A model generated the notes under the pieces. The model saw only the letters and a program-made list of their open reading frames with translations, searched no databases and was not told the origin of the DNA. The position numbers were made by a program, and so were the translations under genes. Of a stretch of 44,966 bases of DNA, positions 1-9,529 are shown piece after piece (the first letter of the stretch is position 1; each line of letters begins with the position of its first letter). Source of the DNA: Bifidobacterium parmae. GTDB taxonomy: Bacteria; Actinomycetota; Actinomycetes; Actinomycetales; Bifidobacteriaceae. The stretch lies in assembly GCF_002860365.1 (NCBI RefSeq), contig NZ_NMWT01000006.1, positions 1-44,966 of the forward strand, read 5' to 3'.

Positions 1-729
1 CCCTCCCCCACCGTCGCCGCGGCGACCGTCCCGGCGGACGACGGCGCGGACGGCGACGGGAGCGACGTCGGCGACGACGGGAGCGACGTCGGCGACGACG
101 AGCGCGTGCTCAAGTCGCCGTTCCCGCTGCCCGACCTGCGCGAAGGCGACGACGACGAGGACGACGTCGATCCGAGCCGCGACGAGTTCACCACCGTCTA
201 CGACATCATCGACCGATTGGAGGCCGTGCTGGAGGAGGCGAAGGGCAGCATCTTCTTCCCCGACCAGGTGAAGATCGACCGCGCCGAGTTCGCCGGCGAG
301 CTGAGCGACCTCAAGAAGATGCTCCCGGTGCAGCTGGAACGCGCCTCCGCGCTCATGCGCGAGGCGGAACGCCGGCTGGAAGGCGCGCAGACGCAGGCGA
401 ACGCGATCGTCGCCTCCGCGCAGAGCCGCGCCGCCGACATCGTCAAGGAGGCGAACGAGCAGGCGCAGTTCCTCGCCGGGCAGGAGAACGTGACCGAGAT
501 CGCGCGGCAGAAGGCGCGCACGATCCTCAACACGGCGCAGACGAAGGCCGACAGGCTCACGCGCGGCGCCGACGAGTATTCGACGAAGGTGATGGAGTCG
601 CTGCGCTCCCAGCTCGCGAAGATGAGCGGCGACGTGGACGCCGGCCTCAACGTGCTCTACGAGCGCCGCAAGTCGGCGGGCGAGCAGATGCCGCACCTCG
701 ACATCAGCGACTATCCCGAGTCGCGCTGA
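1..729 (+). CDS. Coiled-coil, DivIVA-like protein (5' end outside window)
   Basis: The frame is open from base 1, so the true start lies upstream; a GTG at 106 is only an internal possibility. The visible part begins with an acidic Gly/Asp/Ser stretch carrying a 7-residue repeat encoded by two 21-bp units. It then has an ordered segment (FTTVYDIIDRLEAVLEEAKG) and a long Ala/Glu/Gln/Arg-rich helical region of about 120 residues, typical of a coiled coil. It ends with DISDYPESR. The composition resembles DivIVA-type or ATP synthase b-like coiled-coil proteins. In bifidobacteria a gene at this place, just before the yceD-rpmF-rnc run, is often called a cell division initiation protein; that is from memory. 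No catalytic motif is visible. The gene is followed after 66 bases by the YceD-like gene on the same strand, so it may be cotranscribed. Confidence 0.6.
   Translation, partial: PSPTVAAATVPADDGADGDGSDVGDDGSDVGDDERVLKSPFPLPDLREGDDDEDDVDPSRDEFTTVYDIIDRLEAVLEEAKGSIFFPDQVKIDRAEFAGELSDLKKMLPVQLERASALMREAERRLEGAQTQANAIVASAQSRAADIVKEANEQAQFLAGQENVTEIARQKARTILNTAQTKADRLTRGADEYSTKVMESLRSQLAKMSGDVDAGLNVLYERRKSAGEQMPHLDISDYPESR
55..96 (+). repeat. Two tandem 21-bp coding repeats
   Basis: Two identical 21-bp units (55-75 and 76-96) encode two copies of a 7-residue Asp/Gly/Ser motif in the acidic N-terminal part of the coiled-coil protein. The unit is a multiple of three, so copy-number change would keep the frame. 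Confidence 0.8.
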
Positions 730-795
730 CCGGCGGTCGCCCCGGACAAATCGAACGACAACAGACACAGACATACCGAAAGAAAGGCTTGGATC

Positions 796-1419
796 ATGCC
801 CCGTCCCGAAGATTCCCCATGGGCCGTGCCCGTCGCACAGGTCGCGTCGCGCGCCGGCCAGTCGAAGACCGTCGACGCCGACTTCCCCGCGCCGAGCGGC
901 ATCGGCGACGAGGTGATCGGCGTCGAGGAGGGAGCGCCGGTGCGCGTCACCGGCTCGTTCGACTCGATCGTCGACGGCCTCATCCTCACCGCGCGCGTCA
1001 CCGCGCCCGTGCACGCCGAGTGCACGCGCTGCCTCAAGCCGATCAGGCGCGACTGGGGCGTGGACGTGACCGCGTTCTTCCCCTACGAGTCCGAGCGCGA
1101 CGCGAACCGCGGCCGCGACGACGGCAAGGGCGAGGTGGACATCATCGCTGGCGAGGAGGAGTCGGAGGACACGTACCCGCTGCTCCAGGGCGGCGCGTTC
1201 GCCGATCTCGAGGCGCTGCTGCGCGACACGCTCGTCGAGAAGCTGCCGCTGCAGCCGCTGTGCCGCGAGGACTGCAAGGGCCTGTGCTCGCAGTGCGGCG
1301 TCGACCTGAACGAGCATCCGGACCACCACCACGAGACCACCGACATCCGCTTCGCCGGACTCGCCGCGCTGAAGGCGCAGCTGGAGGCCGACGGGCAGGG
1401 CGACGGCAAGGGCGAGTGA
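796..1419 (+). CDS. yceD: YceD family (DUF177) protein
   Basis: A 207-residue protein of the DUF177/YceD family, known from other bacteria as a partner gene of rpmF and linked to 23S rRNA accumulation. The family signs seen are the central CTRCLKP motif (about residue 76) and a C-terminal cysteine and histidine cluster (CREDCKGLCSQCGVDLNEHPDHHHE spans about residues 155-180), which may bind a metal; the metal is inference. An acidic linker (about residues 100-130) separates them. The ATG at 796 follows AAAGG a few bases upstream. rpmF comes 136 bases downstream on the same strand, the conserved neighbour for this family. The gap holds a TACAGT -10-like hexamer at 1504-1509, so rpmF probably also has its own promoter. 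Confidence 0.88.
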   Translation: MPRPEDSPWAVPVAQVASRAGQSKTVDADFPAPSGIGDEVIGVEEGAPVRVTGSFDSIVDGLILTARVTAPVHAECTRCLKPIRRDWGVDVTAFFPYESERDANRGRDDGKGEVDIIAGEEESEDTYPLLQGGAFADLEALLRDTLVEKLPLQPLCREDCKGLCSQCGVDLNEHPDHHHETTDIRFAGLAALKAQLEADGQGDGKGE

Positions 1420-1503
1420 CGCGACGCCGCCGATCCGCGCGCCGCGGCCCGCGCGCGCACGACACGCGGCGACGTGCGCACCGTCTTTGTACAGGCGGTG
1501 CGT

Positions 1504-1509
1504 TACAGT
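1504..1509 (+). promoter_or_regulatory. -10-like hexamer before rpmF
   Basis: TACAGT lies 46 bases before the rpmF ATG; no convincing -35 hexamer is seen at the normal spacing. A short inverted repeat (GCACCG / CGGTGC, about 1478-1501) sits just upstream and overlaps where the -35 would be. Confidence 0.4.
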
Positions 1510-1555
1510 ACTGAACGCTTAAGCTCAATGTTCGAACGAAACAGAGGATACTGAA

Positions 1556-1750
1556 ATGGCACTGCCTAAGTACAAGACCTCGCGCGCCAACACGCACTCG
1601 CGTCGCGCGAACTGGAAGGCGACCGCTACGGCGACCGTGACTTGCCCGAACTGCGGCGAGCCGGCCCTGCCGCACATGGCCTGCCCGAGCTGCGGTTCCT
1701 TCCGCGGCCGCATCTACCGTGAGGCCATCCGCGCCGGTCACGCCAAGTGA
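1556..1750 (+). CDS. rpmF: 50S ribosomal protein L32
   Basis: A 64-residue basic protein beginning [17 protein letters not shown], the usual bL32 start. It has a zinc-ribbon pair CPNCGEP and CPSCGSF (about residues 28-45), so this is the Cys-containing form expected to bind zinc in the large subunit near the peptidyl transferase region. AGAGGA lies just upstream of the ATG. It stands between yceD and rnc, the common actinobacterial order. A terminator-like hairpin follows at 1785-1818, which would separate it from rnc. Confidence 0.97.
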   Translation: MALPKYKTSRANTHSRRANWKATATATVTCPNCGEPALPHMACPSCGSFRGRIYREAIRAGHAK

Positions 1751-1784
1751 TCCACGCGGCATAGCCACGACACAACGGCATGAA

Positions 1785-1818
1785 GAAAGCCCTGCCATCG
1801 ACGGGTGGCGGGGCTTTC
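1785..1818 (+). terminator. Hairpin after rpmF
   Basis: The arms GAAAGCCCTGCCA and TGGCGGGGCTTTC pair over 13 positions with one G-T pair and an 8-base loop. The T run after it is short (CTTTCGC), so termination may be partial and read through into rnc. Confidence 0.65.
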
Positions 1819-1900
1819 GCATAGCTGCGCACCGTTTCCATAAGGCCGCCGACGAACGGCCCGGAGGACGGCGAAATCCCCCAAGGACATCAAGGAGCAT

Positions 1901-2626
1901 ATGATGACCGAAACCACATCCACCCGCACGGCCGGCCCGTCCGACGCGGCAAACGAACTGCTGGAGCGCCTCGGCACGACGATCAGCCCCGACCTGCTCG
2001 TGCAGGCGCTCACCCACCGTTCCTTCGCGCACGAGCACCCCGGCGTCAAGCATTACGAGCGTCTCGAATTCCTCGGCGACGCCGTGCTCGAACTCGTCGC
2101 CACCGAGACCCTCTTCCGTGTCCACCCGGACATGACCGAAGGCCAGCTGGCGAAGATGAGGGCCAAGGCAGTGAGCGAGGAGGCGCTGAGCGCCATCGCC
2201 CGCACCAAGCTGCACGTCGAGCCGTACATCCTGCTCGGCCGCGGCGAGGCGGCGCAGGGCGGCGCGTCGAAGAGCTCGATCCTGTGCGACATCGTCGAAT
2301 CGCTGATCGGCGCGACGTTCGTCGAGCACGGCATCGACGGCGCGCGCGAGGTCGTGCACCGTCTCGTCGACGACACGCTCGCCGAGGTCGCGACCGAAGG
2401 CCCGGCGCTCGACTGGAAGACCTCGCTGACGGTGAAGGCGCACGAGCTCGGCCGGCCGGAGCCCGTCTACCACATGTCCGTCTCCGGACCGGAGTACGCG
2501 CAGGTGTTCACCGCGCGCGTCACGCTCGGCGACGACGAGACGGTGCTCGGCACCGCGCGCGGCTCCAGCAAGCGCAAGGCGCAGCTGGCCGCCGCGGAGA
2601 TCGCCTGGCACAAGCTGTCCGACTGA
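1901..2626 (+). CDS. rnc: Ribonuclease III
   Basis: A 241-residue RNase III that cuts double-stranded RNA in rRNA processing. It carries the family signature RLEFLGDAVLE (about residues 53-63) with the acidic residues that bind Mg2+, the second acidic site DIVESLIGA (about 130-138), and a C-terminal double-stranded RNA-binding domain (about 160-240) ending GSSKRKAQLAAAEIAWHKL. Two ATG codons are adjacent (1901 and 1904). AAGGAG at 1892-1897 fits the second slightly better (6 bases) than the first (3 bases). In this genome context it follows rpmF, and many actinobacteria place rnc after yceD-rpmF. A 218-base leader follows before ilvB. Confidence 0.95.
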   Translation: MMTETTSTRTAGPSDAANELLERLGTTISPDLLVQALTHRSFAHEHPGVKHYERLEFLGDAVLELVATETLFRVHPDMTEGQLAKMRAKAVSEEALSAIARTKLHVEPYILLGRGEAAQGGASKSSILCDIVESLIGATFVEHGIDGAREVVHRLVDDTLAEVATEGPALDWKTSLTVKAHELGRPEPVYHMSVSGPEYAQVFTARVTLGDDETVLGTARGSSKRKAQLAAAEIAWHKLSD

Positions 2627-2718
2627 TTCCGGACGTTCCGCACGGAACGCGGACTCGCGCCGCGCGACGCCCGTGTTCCGCCCATTGGGCCATATCTCGC
2701 AAACATCCACGGAACGAA

Positions 2719-2724
2719 TAGACT
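2719..2724 (+). promoter_or_regulatory. -10-like hexamer upstream of ilvB
   Basis: TAGACT lies 120 bases before the ilvB start. Transcription from it would begin near 2731, immediately before the hairpin at 2737-2761. No strong -35 is seen. Confidence 0.35.
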
Positions 2725-2736
2725 GGTAGCACGCGC

Positions 2737-2761
2737 GAAAGCCGGGCACGACCCGGCTTTC
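2737..2761 (+). terminator. Hairpin between rnc and ilvB
   Basis: GAAAGCCGGG and CCCGGCTTTC form a perfect 10-bp stem with a 5-base loop. It may end rnc transcripts or be the first structure of the ilvB leader. No long T run follows. Confidence 0.55.
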
Positions 2762-2771
2762 CATGCAACGG

Positions 2772-2813
2772 GGCCGCCTGCGGTTCGGGCCACACGCCCG
2801 GAGAAGGGCGGCC
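2772..2813 (+). other. Nested hairpin in the ilvB leader
   Basis: An outer stem GGCCGCC (2772-2778) with GGCGGCC (2807-2813) encloses a perfect inner hairpin CGGGC (2786-2790) with GCCCG (2796-2800). A three-codon reading frame ATG GAC CAG TAA (2814-2825) follows directly, just before the ilvB start. It has no branched-chain amino acid codons, so it is not a classical attenuator peptide. Confidence 0.5.
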
Positions 2814-2844
2814 ATGGACCAGTAAGTGAAGTGTGAGAGGGATT

Positions 2845-4800
2845 ATGGCTTTACCCACGCCTTTGCAGGCTTTCAGCGGCGTGCCCAAAACGCCCGTGAG
2901 CGACAAGCAGACCATCGTCGACGGTGAGAAGATGACCGGCGCGCAGGCGCTGGTCCGTTCGCTGGAGGATCTCGGCGTCACCGACGTGTTCGGCATCCCG
3001 GGCGGGGCCATCCTGCCCGTCTACCATCAGATCAACGACGACCTGAAGTTCCGCTTCATCCTGATGCGCCACGAGCAGGCCGCCGGCCACGCGGCGGAGG
3101 GCTACGCGATCGCCACCGGCAAGGTGGGCGTGTGCATCGTCACGTCCGGCCCGGGCGCCACGAACGTGGTCACCGCCATCGCCGACGCGAACATGGACTC
3201 CGTGCCGATGGTCGTCATCACCGGACAGGTGGGCGTGCAGGCGATCGGCACCGACGCCTTCCAGGAGGCCGACATCGTCGGCATGACCTACCCGGTCTCC
3301 AAGCACTCGTACCTCGTCACGCGCGCGCAGGACATCCCGCGCGTGCTCGCCGAGGCGTTCCACGTGGCCGCCACCGGCCGCCCCGGCCCGGTCGTCGTGG
3401 ACCTCACGAAGACCGCCCAGACCGGCGACATGTACTACTCGTGGCCGCAGCGCATGATCCTGCCCGGCTACAACCCGACGACGAAGGCGCACGGCCGCGT
3501 GCTGTCCGACGCGGCGAAGCTGTTCAACCAGTCGTACCGCCCGGTGCTGTACGTGGGCGGCGGCGCGATGCGCTCCGACGCGGGCGCGCAGGTGAAGCGC
3601 CTCGCCGAACGCACCGACTCCCCAATCGTCACCACGCTGCCGGCGCGCGGCATCGTGCCCGACTCCGACCCGCACAACCTCGGCATGCTCGGCATGCACG
3701 GCACGGTGGCGGCCACCGGCGCCGTGCAGCGCTGCGACCTGCTCGTCGCGATCGGCGCGCGCTTCGACGACCGCGTGACCGGCAAGCTCGACGCGTTCGC
3801 GCCCGGCGCGCGCGTCATCCACATCGACATCGATCCGGCGGAGATCGGCAAGAACCGCACGCCGGACGTGCCGATCGTCGGCGACGTGGCGACCGTGCTC
3901 GACGATCTCATCCCGGAGATCGAACGCGCGCAGGCGATCACGCCGAAGCCGAACCACAAGCCGTGGTGGGACCGCATCGCCTACTGGCGCAAGCAGTACC
4001 CGATGACGTGGGACGAGCCGACCGACGGTTCGCTCGCCCCGCAGTGGGTCGTGAAGACCCTCTCCGACATGGCCGACCCGTCCACGATCTGGGTGACCGG
4101 CGTGGGCCAGCACCAGATGTGGGCGTCCCAGTTCATCGACTTCAAGAACCCGAAGTCGTGGATCTCCTCCGGAGGCCTGGGAACGATGGGCTACGGCCTG
4201 CCGGCCGCGATCGGCGCGTCCGTGGGCTCGGCCCGCGAGTTCGACGGAAAGAAGCCGGTGTGGCTCATCGACGGCGACGGCTCGTTCCAGATGACCAGCG
4301 AGGAGCTGGCGGCCGCGTTCTTCGCGCGCACGCCGGTGAAGATCGCGCTGCTCAACAACTCCGTGTACGGCATGGTCCGCCAGTGGCAGACCCTGTTCTA
4401 CGATCACCACTACTCGCAGACGAACCTGCTCGACGGCGAGGCGCACGGCGCCGAGGGCGACGCGCAGGCGGCCGCCGGCGAGCTGCCGCTCGAGGTGCCG
4501 GACTTCGTGAAGCTGGCCGAGGCCTACGGCTGCGTCGCGTTCCGCGTGTTCACCGAGGAGGAGGCCCGCGAGGCGATCGCCAAGGCGAACGAGATCAACG
4601 ACCGTCCGGTGCTCATCGACTTCCGCGTGTGGAAGGACGCGATGGTGTGGCCGATGGTCGCCGCCGGCAAGTCGAACGACGAGGTGACGTACAAGCCGGG
4701 CGTCAAGCCCCTGCTGGACGACACCGAGGGCGACGCGTACGTGAACGCCGCCGAGGAGGCCCGTGAGGCCGCCGCCGCGTCGGATGGAAAGGAGAACTGA
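2845..4800 (+). CDS. ilvB: Acetolactate synthase, large subunit
   Basis: A 651-residue thiamine diphosphate enzyme that joins two pyruvates, or pyruvate and 2-oxobutyrate, in the first shared step of valine, leucine and isoleucine synthesis. It shows the catalytic Glu of RHEQAAGHAAEGYA (E77), the FAD/central domain, and the ThDP-binding block GDGSFQMTSEELAAA (about residues 475-490) with the later NNSVYGMVRQWQ. Length is near the family norm, with a small Ala/Gly-rich insertion near residues 535-550. I start at ATG 2845 (MALPTPLQAF) behind GAGAGGG rather than at the in-frame GTG 2833. ilvN begins one base after its stop codon, so the two subunits are almost certainly cotranscribed and translationally coupled. 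Confidence 0.96.
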   Translation: MALPTPLQAFSGVPKTPVSDKQTIVDGEKMTGAQALVRSLEDLGVTDVFGIPGGAILPVYHQINDDLKFRFILMRHEQAAGHAAEGYAIATGKVGVCIVTSGPGATNVVTAIADANMDSVPMVVITGQVGVQAIGTDAFQEADIVGMTYPVSKHSYLVTRAQDIPRVLAEAFHVAATGRPGPVVVDLTKTAQTGDMYYSWPQRMILPGYNPTTKAHGRVLSDAAKLFNQSYRPVLYVGGGAMRSDAGAQVKRLAERTDSPIVTTLPARGIVPDSDPHNLGMLGMHGTVAATGAVQRCDLLVAIGARFDDRVTGKLDAFAPGARVIHIDIDPAEIGKNRTPDVPIVGDVATVLDDLIPEIERAQAITPKPNHKPWWDRIAYWRKQYPMTWDEPTDGSLAPQWVVKTLSDMADPSTIWVTGVGQHQMWASQFIDFKNPKSWISSGGLGTMGYGLPAAIGASVGSAREFDGKKPVWLIDGDGSFQMTSEELAAAFFARTPVKIALLNNSVYGMVRQWQTLFYDHHYSQTNLLDGEAHGAEGDAQAAAGELPLEVPDFVKLAEAYGCVAFRVFTEEEAREAIAKANEINDRPVLIDFRVWKDAMVWPMVAAGKSNDEVTYKPGVKPLLDDTEGDAYVNAAEEAREAAAASDGKEN

Positions 4801-4801
4801 C

Positions 4802-5359
4802 ATGCCCGCGAATTATCCCGCTTCCAAGCCCGGCTCCGAACGCCATACGCTGTCCGTGCTGGTCGAGAACCGCCCGGGCGTGCTGGCGCGCATCGCGGGG
4901 CTCTTCGCCCGTCGCGCGTTCAACATCAACTCGCTGTCCGTCTCCCCTACCGAGCGTCCGGACATCTCGCGCGTGACCGTCACGGCCGACGTGGAGGCCG
5001 TGCCGCTCGAACAGATCATCAAGCAGCTCAACAAGCTGCTGCACGTGCTGAAGATCGTCGAACTCGACCCGAACACCACGGTGGAGCGCGAACTCGTGCT
5101 CATCAAGGTGGCGGCCGACGAGTCCAACCGCTCCGACGTGCTCGAGATCGTGCGTCTGTTCCGAGTGCGCGTGGTCGACGTGAACCCCGCCTCGCTCACC
5201 ATCGAGGCGACCGGCGCGGAAGGCAAGATCGACGCGCTGCTCGGCCTGCTGGAGCATTACGGCGTGATCGAGCTGGTGCGCTCCGGCGCGGTCGCCGTGA
5301 CCCGCGGCCCGAAGGCGCTGAGCGAGAAGGTCCTCGGCTCCGAGATCACCGGCCGCTGA
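4802..5359 (+). CDS. ilvN: Acetolactate synthase, small regulatory subunit
   Basis: A 185-residue regulatory subunit that binds IlvB and gives valine feedback control. The N-terminal ACT domain is clear (HTLSVLVENRPGVLARIAGLF with the following FNINSLSV, about residues 14-45). The C-terminal half is the usual IlvN dimer domain. The ATG at 4802 follows AAAGGAG at the end of ilvB, one base after the ilvB stop. The gene ends 91 bases before the convergent SLOG gene, with a strong hairpin between them. Confidence 0.95.
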   Translation: MPANYPASKPGSERHTLSVLVENRPGVLARIAGLFARRAFNINSLSVSPTERPDISRVTVTADVEAVPLEQIIKQLNKLLHVLKIVELDPNTTVERELVLIKVAADESNRSDVLEIVRLFRVRVVDVNPASLTIEATGAEGKIDALLGLLEHYGVIELVRSGAVAVTRGPKALSEKVLGSEITGR

Positions 5360-5391
5360 GTGTCACGCCGTTGCCGCCGCCTTGGTTTCCG

Positions 5392-5427
5392 GTATCGTAC
5401 GCGGATACGATGCTCCGCGTACGATAC
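5392..5427. terminator. Perfect 14-bp hairpin between convergent genes
   Basis: GTATCGTACGCGGA (5392-5405) pairs perfectly with TCCGCGTACGATAC (5414-5427) around an 8-base loop. It sits between ilvN (+) and the SLOG gene (-), so it can act as a bidirectional terminator. T runs are weak on both sides. Confidence 0.65.
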
Positions 5428-5450
5428 TTCCGGCTCGGCGATTCGGCTCT

Positions 5451-5924
5451 CTAGTGGCGCACCCCTTCGGGCCAGATCACGATGACGGGCTTGCGCCTCG
5501 CCTTCGCGTAGGCCACGATGTCGCCGGTGCCGCCCTTGCCGGCGGCGGGCATCCCGTCCCAGAAGGCGACCAGCAGGTCGGATTCGTCGACCACGCGCTT
5601 GCCGGCGGCGAGGAACGCGTCCTCGCCCGGTTCGGGGAAGTCGAGGGTCACGGCGGTGCGCACCTGCGTCATCAATCTGTCGTATTCGGCGAGGCCCGCC
5701 TCGTCGAACGTGGCCTTGTATCCACGGCAGGGGATGATCGCCACGACCTGATGCCCGGCGCGCAGCATCGCGTCCGCGAACAGCTGGTCCGCGCCCCATG
5801 CCATCGAGCTCAGGCCGACGACGTCCTCGCCGTCATAGCGGCGCAGCAGCTCGTCAAGCCCGCGCTCCACATACGCTTTCGCCTCGTCGGGGATGCGCTG
5901 GTGCCCGGTCGTTCCGATCCTCAT
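5451..5924 (-). CDS. SLOG-type Rossmann-fold protein of unknown function
   Basis: A 157-residue protein starting MRIGTTGHQRIP. The GTTGHQ start, the later SMAWGADQLFADAMLRAGHQV block, VDESDLLVAFWDG and the closing KPVIVIWPEG fit the SLOG superfamily (relatives of LOG, DprA and YpsA), which bind nucleotides or nucleotide-derived ligands. The usual PGGxGT motif of LOG phosphoribohydrolases is not obvious; instead PAAGKGGTGD is at the matching place. The ATG at 5924 has GGAGA just upstream. No effector gene is fused or adjacent, except the toxin-antitoxin pair that starts about 200 bases away in the opposite direction. The substrate is unknown. The family call is by motif only. Confidence 0.65.
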   Translation of the reverse strand: MRIGTTGHQRIPDEAKAYVERGLDELLRRYDGEDVVGLSSMAWGADQLFADAMLRAGHQVVAIIPCRGYKATFDEAGLAEYDRLMTQVRTAVTLDFPEPGEDAFLAAGKRVVDESDLLVAFWDGMPAAGKGGTGDIVAYAKARRKPVIVIWPEGVRH

Positions 5925-6063
5925 GTCTCCTCGATTCCCGAGCCGCTCCCGGCCCGTCTCATGACGCCGCGGCCCCTCATCGTGCCGATTGCCACCATCG
6001 TATCGTCCCGGCGTTTCAGGCGCCGAATCCCTTTCCCTTGCCTTCATCTGCTAGCATCGTGCT

Positions 6064-6079
6064 TGCATATATGACTGCA
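6064..6079. promoter_or_regulatory. Possible operator of the toxin-antitoxin pair
   Basis: TGCATATATGACTGCA is an imperfect palindrome about 50 bases before the antitoxin start, in an AT-rich patch that also offers a CATAAT -10-like hexamer (6077-6082). Ribbon-helix-helix antitoxins commonly bind such sites to repress their own operon; binding here is inference. Confidence 0.4.
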
Positions 6080-6128
6080 TAATGACAGCACGAGAGCGCT
6101 GCCACAACGAAACGGCGAGGAGGCAACG

Positions 6129-6467
6129 ATGAGCACGAGTGAGACGACCGGCACCATCACCGTCCGCAAGGTGCCCGCGGACTGTCTGAACACGCTGAAG
6201 AGGATGGCGAAGGACAACAACCGCTCCATGGAGGCGGAGGTGCGTTCGCTCTTGGAGGACTGCACCACCGAATATCTGGCGCACCGCATCACCACCTCCG
6301 CCGATCTCGTGGCGGAAATGCAGCGCCTGCTCGATGGCGATGGCCTCGGGCCGGACGAGGAGCTGTGCCCGCCGCGCAATACCTACGATTTCGGTCCACG
6401 TCCCGTAGACCTCGGTCTTGGAGACGACGATGACGATTGCGGGGACGACGATGATCACCGTCCTTGA
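6129..6467 (+). CDS. FitA/VapB-like antitoxin
   Basis: A 112-residue antitoxin. The first about 45 residues (TITVRKVPADCLNTLKRMAKDNNRSMEAEVRSLLED) have the FitA-like ribbon-helix-helix pattern used for DNA binding and dimerisation. The middle part (YLAHRITTSADLVAEMQRLL) should wrap the toxin. The C-terminus is unusually acidic, with a run of Asp and the ending CGDDDDHRP; that part overlaps the toxin gene start and may be shaped by the overlap. GAGGAGG precedes the ATG. The toxin start at 6451 lies 17 bases inside this gene, the usual coupled arrangement. Confidence 0.82.
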   Translation: MSTSETTGTITVRKVPADCLNTLKRMAKDNNRSMEAEVRSLLEDCTTEYLAHRITTSADLVAEMQRLLDGDGLGPDEELCPPRNTYDFGPRPVDLGLGDDDDDCGDDDDHRP

Positions 6468-6879
6468 TACCAACGTCATCAGCGAGGTCACCAGCAGAAG
6501 CCCCATGGACGCCAACGTCCGCGATTGGGTCATATCGCAGCGTCTTCAGACCCTTCACACCACAAGTATCACCATCGCCGAGCTGCTGTATGGCGTCGCC
6601 CTGCTACCGGAATCACACAGAAAGGAAACACTCAAACAGACCACGTCGGCGATCATCGACAATTTCCGGCATAGGACGCTATCCTTCGATACCGCAGCCG
6701 CATCACATTACGCCGCCATCGTCGCCACACGACGGGCATCGGGGCATCCGATAGGCATGCAGGATGCGATGATCGCGGCGATCGCACGGGCGCACGGCGC
6801 GACCGTAGCGACGCGCAACATCAAGGATTTCGAGGGCACCGGGGTCACACTCGTCAATCCGTGGGAGCACACGGGCTGA
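6451..6879 (+). CDS. FitB/VapC-like PIN-domain toxin
   Basis: A 142-residue PIN-domain ribonuclease toxin. It starts MITVLDTNVISEV with the first conserved Asp, has the conserved Glu of ITIAELLYG, the third acidic position in IGMQDAMIAAIARAHG, and the typical end VATRNIKDFEGTGVTLVNPW. The four-acidic-residue set is intact, so it is probably active. An upstream in-frame ATG at 6418 exists but lies deeper in the antitoxin; the ATG at 6451 gives the normal family start. Pairing with a FitA-like antitoxin supports a type II toxin-antitoxin module cleaving RNA; the target RNA cannot be told. Confidence 0.88.
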   Translation: MITVLDTNVISEVTSRSPMDANVRDWVISQRLQTLHTTSITIAELLYGVALLPESHRKETLKQTTSAIIDNFRHRTLSFDTAAASHYAAIVATRRASGHPIGMQDAMIAAIARAHGATVATRNIKDFEGTGVTLVNPWEHTG

Positions 6880-7025
6880 CGGCTGCCGGTAGCGCGCAAG
6901 CACCGGATGCGCACCACACCGCCGCCGTCCGCTCACAGGTCGAGCGGCGGCAGAGAGACGGTCGCGTCGGCGCGGTCGGACATCGTCTGACTGGCCTATG
7001 CGACCATCCGGGAGGGAACCACGGA

Positions 7026-9293
<2,268 letters not shown>

Positions 9294-9301
9294 AAGCCAC
9301 T

Positions 9302-9307
9302 AACTTA
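9302..9307 (-). promoter_or_regulatory. -10-like hexamer directly before the ABC-F start
   Basis: Read on the minus strand, TAAGTT ends 8 bases before the ATG at 9293. This spacing would put the transcription start at or next to the start codon. Confidence 0.4.
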
Positions 9308-9366
9308 GCGCCACCACCGGGCATCCCCCCCCACTTCCTCGCACCCCGCGTCGTCCTCCCCCGCAC

Positions 9367-9472
9367 CCCATGGTGCGCCCTTCTCCCATGGTGCGGCAAC
9401 ACACTTTCTCCACAACGGCGGAATGACGCCATTCCCGTCTACCGCACCATGGGGGTTTTACCGCACCATGGG
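9367..9472. repeat. Four copies of CCCATGGTGCGG in inverted pairs
   Basis: The motif lies at 9367-9377 and 9385-9396 on the plus strand and at 9442-9453 and 9461-9472 on the minus strand. Copies two and four can pair over 15 bases (TCTCCCATGGTGCGG). Between them is a small perfect hairpin GGAATG-ACGC-CATTCC. The array lies downstream of the amidotransferase and upstream of the ABC-F gene, both minus strand, so it may terminate the former or control the latter. Confidence 0.75.
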
Positions 9473-9529
9473 AGAGGGGGCGGGATGTAGGTGGAGTGGG
9501 GTGGGTGAGAAAAGGGATGGGAGCGGGGA

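Noticed and set aside
2627-2844. Search for a branched-chain leader peptide for ilvBN attenuation.
   Set aside because: No frame rich in Ile, Val or Leu codons is found; only a three-codon frame.
2851-4803. Long open frame on the minus strand opposite ilvB (and similar ones opposite adhE, the glucosidase and recG).
   Set aside because: Composition is Arg/His/Val/Gly-rich with no motif, as expected for a reverse shadow of a high-GC gene.
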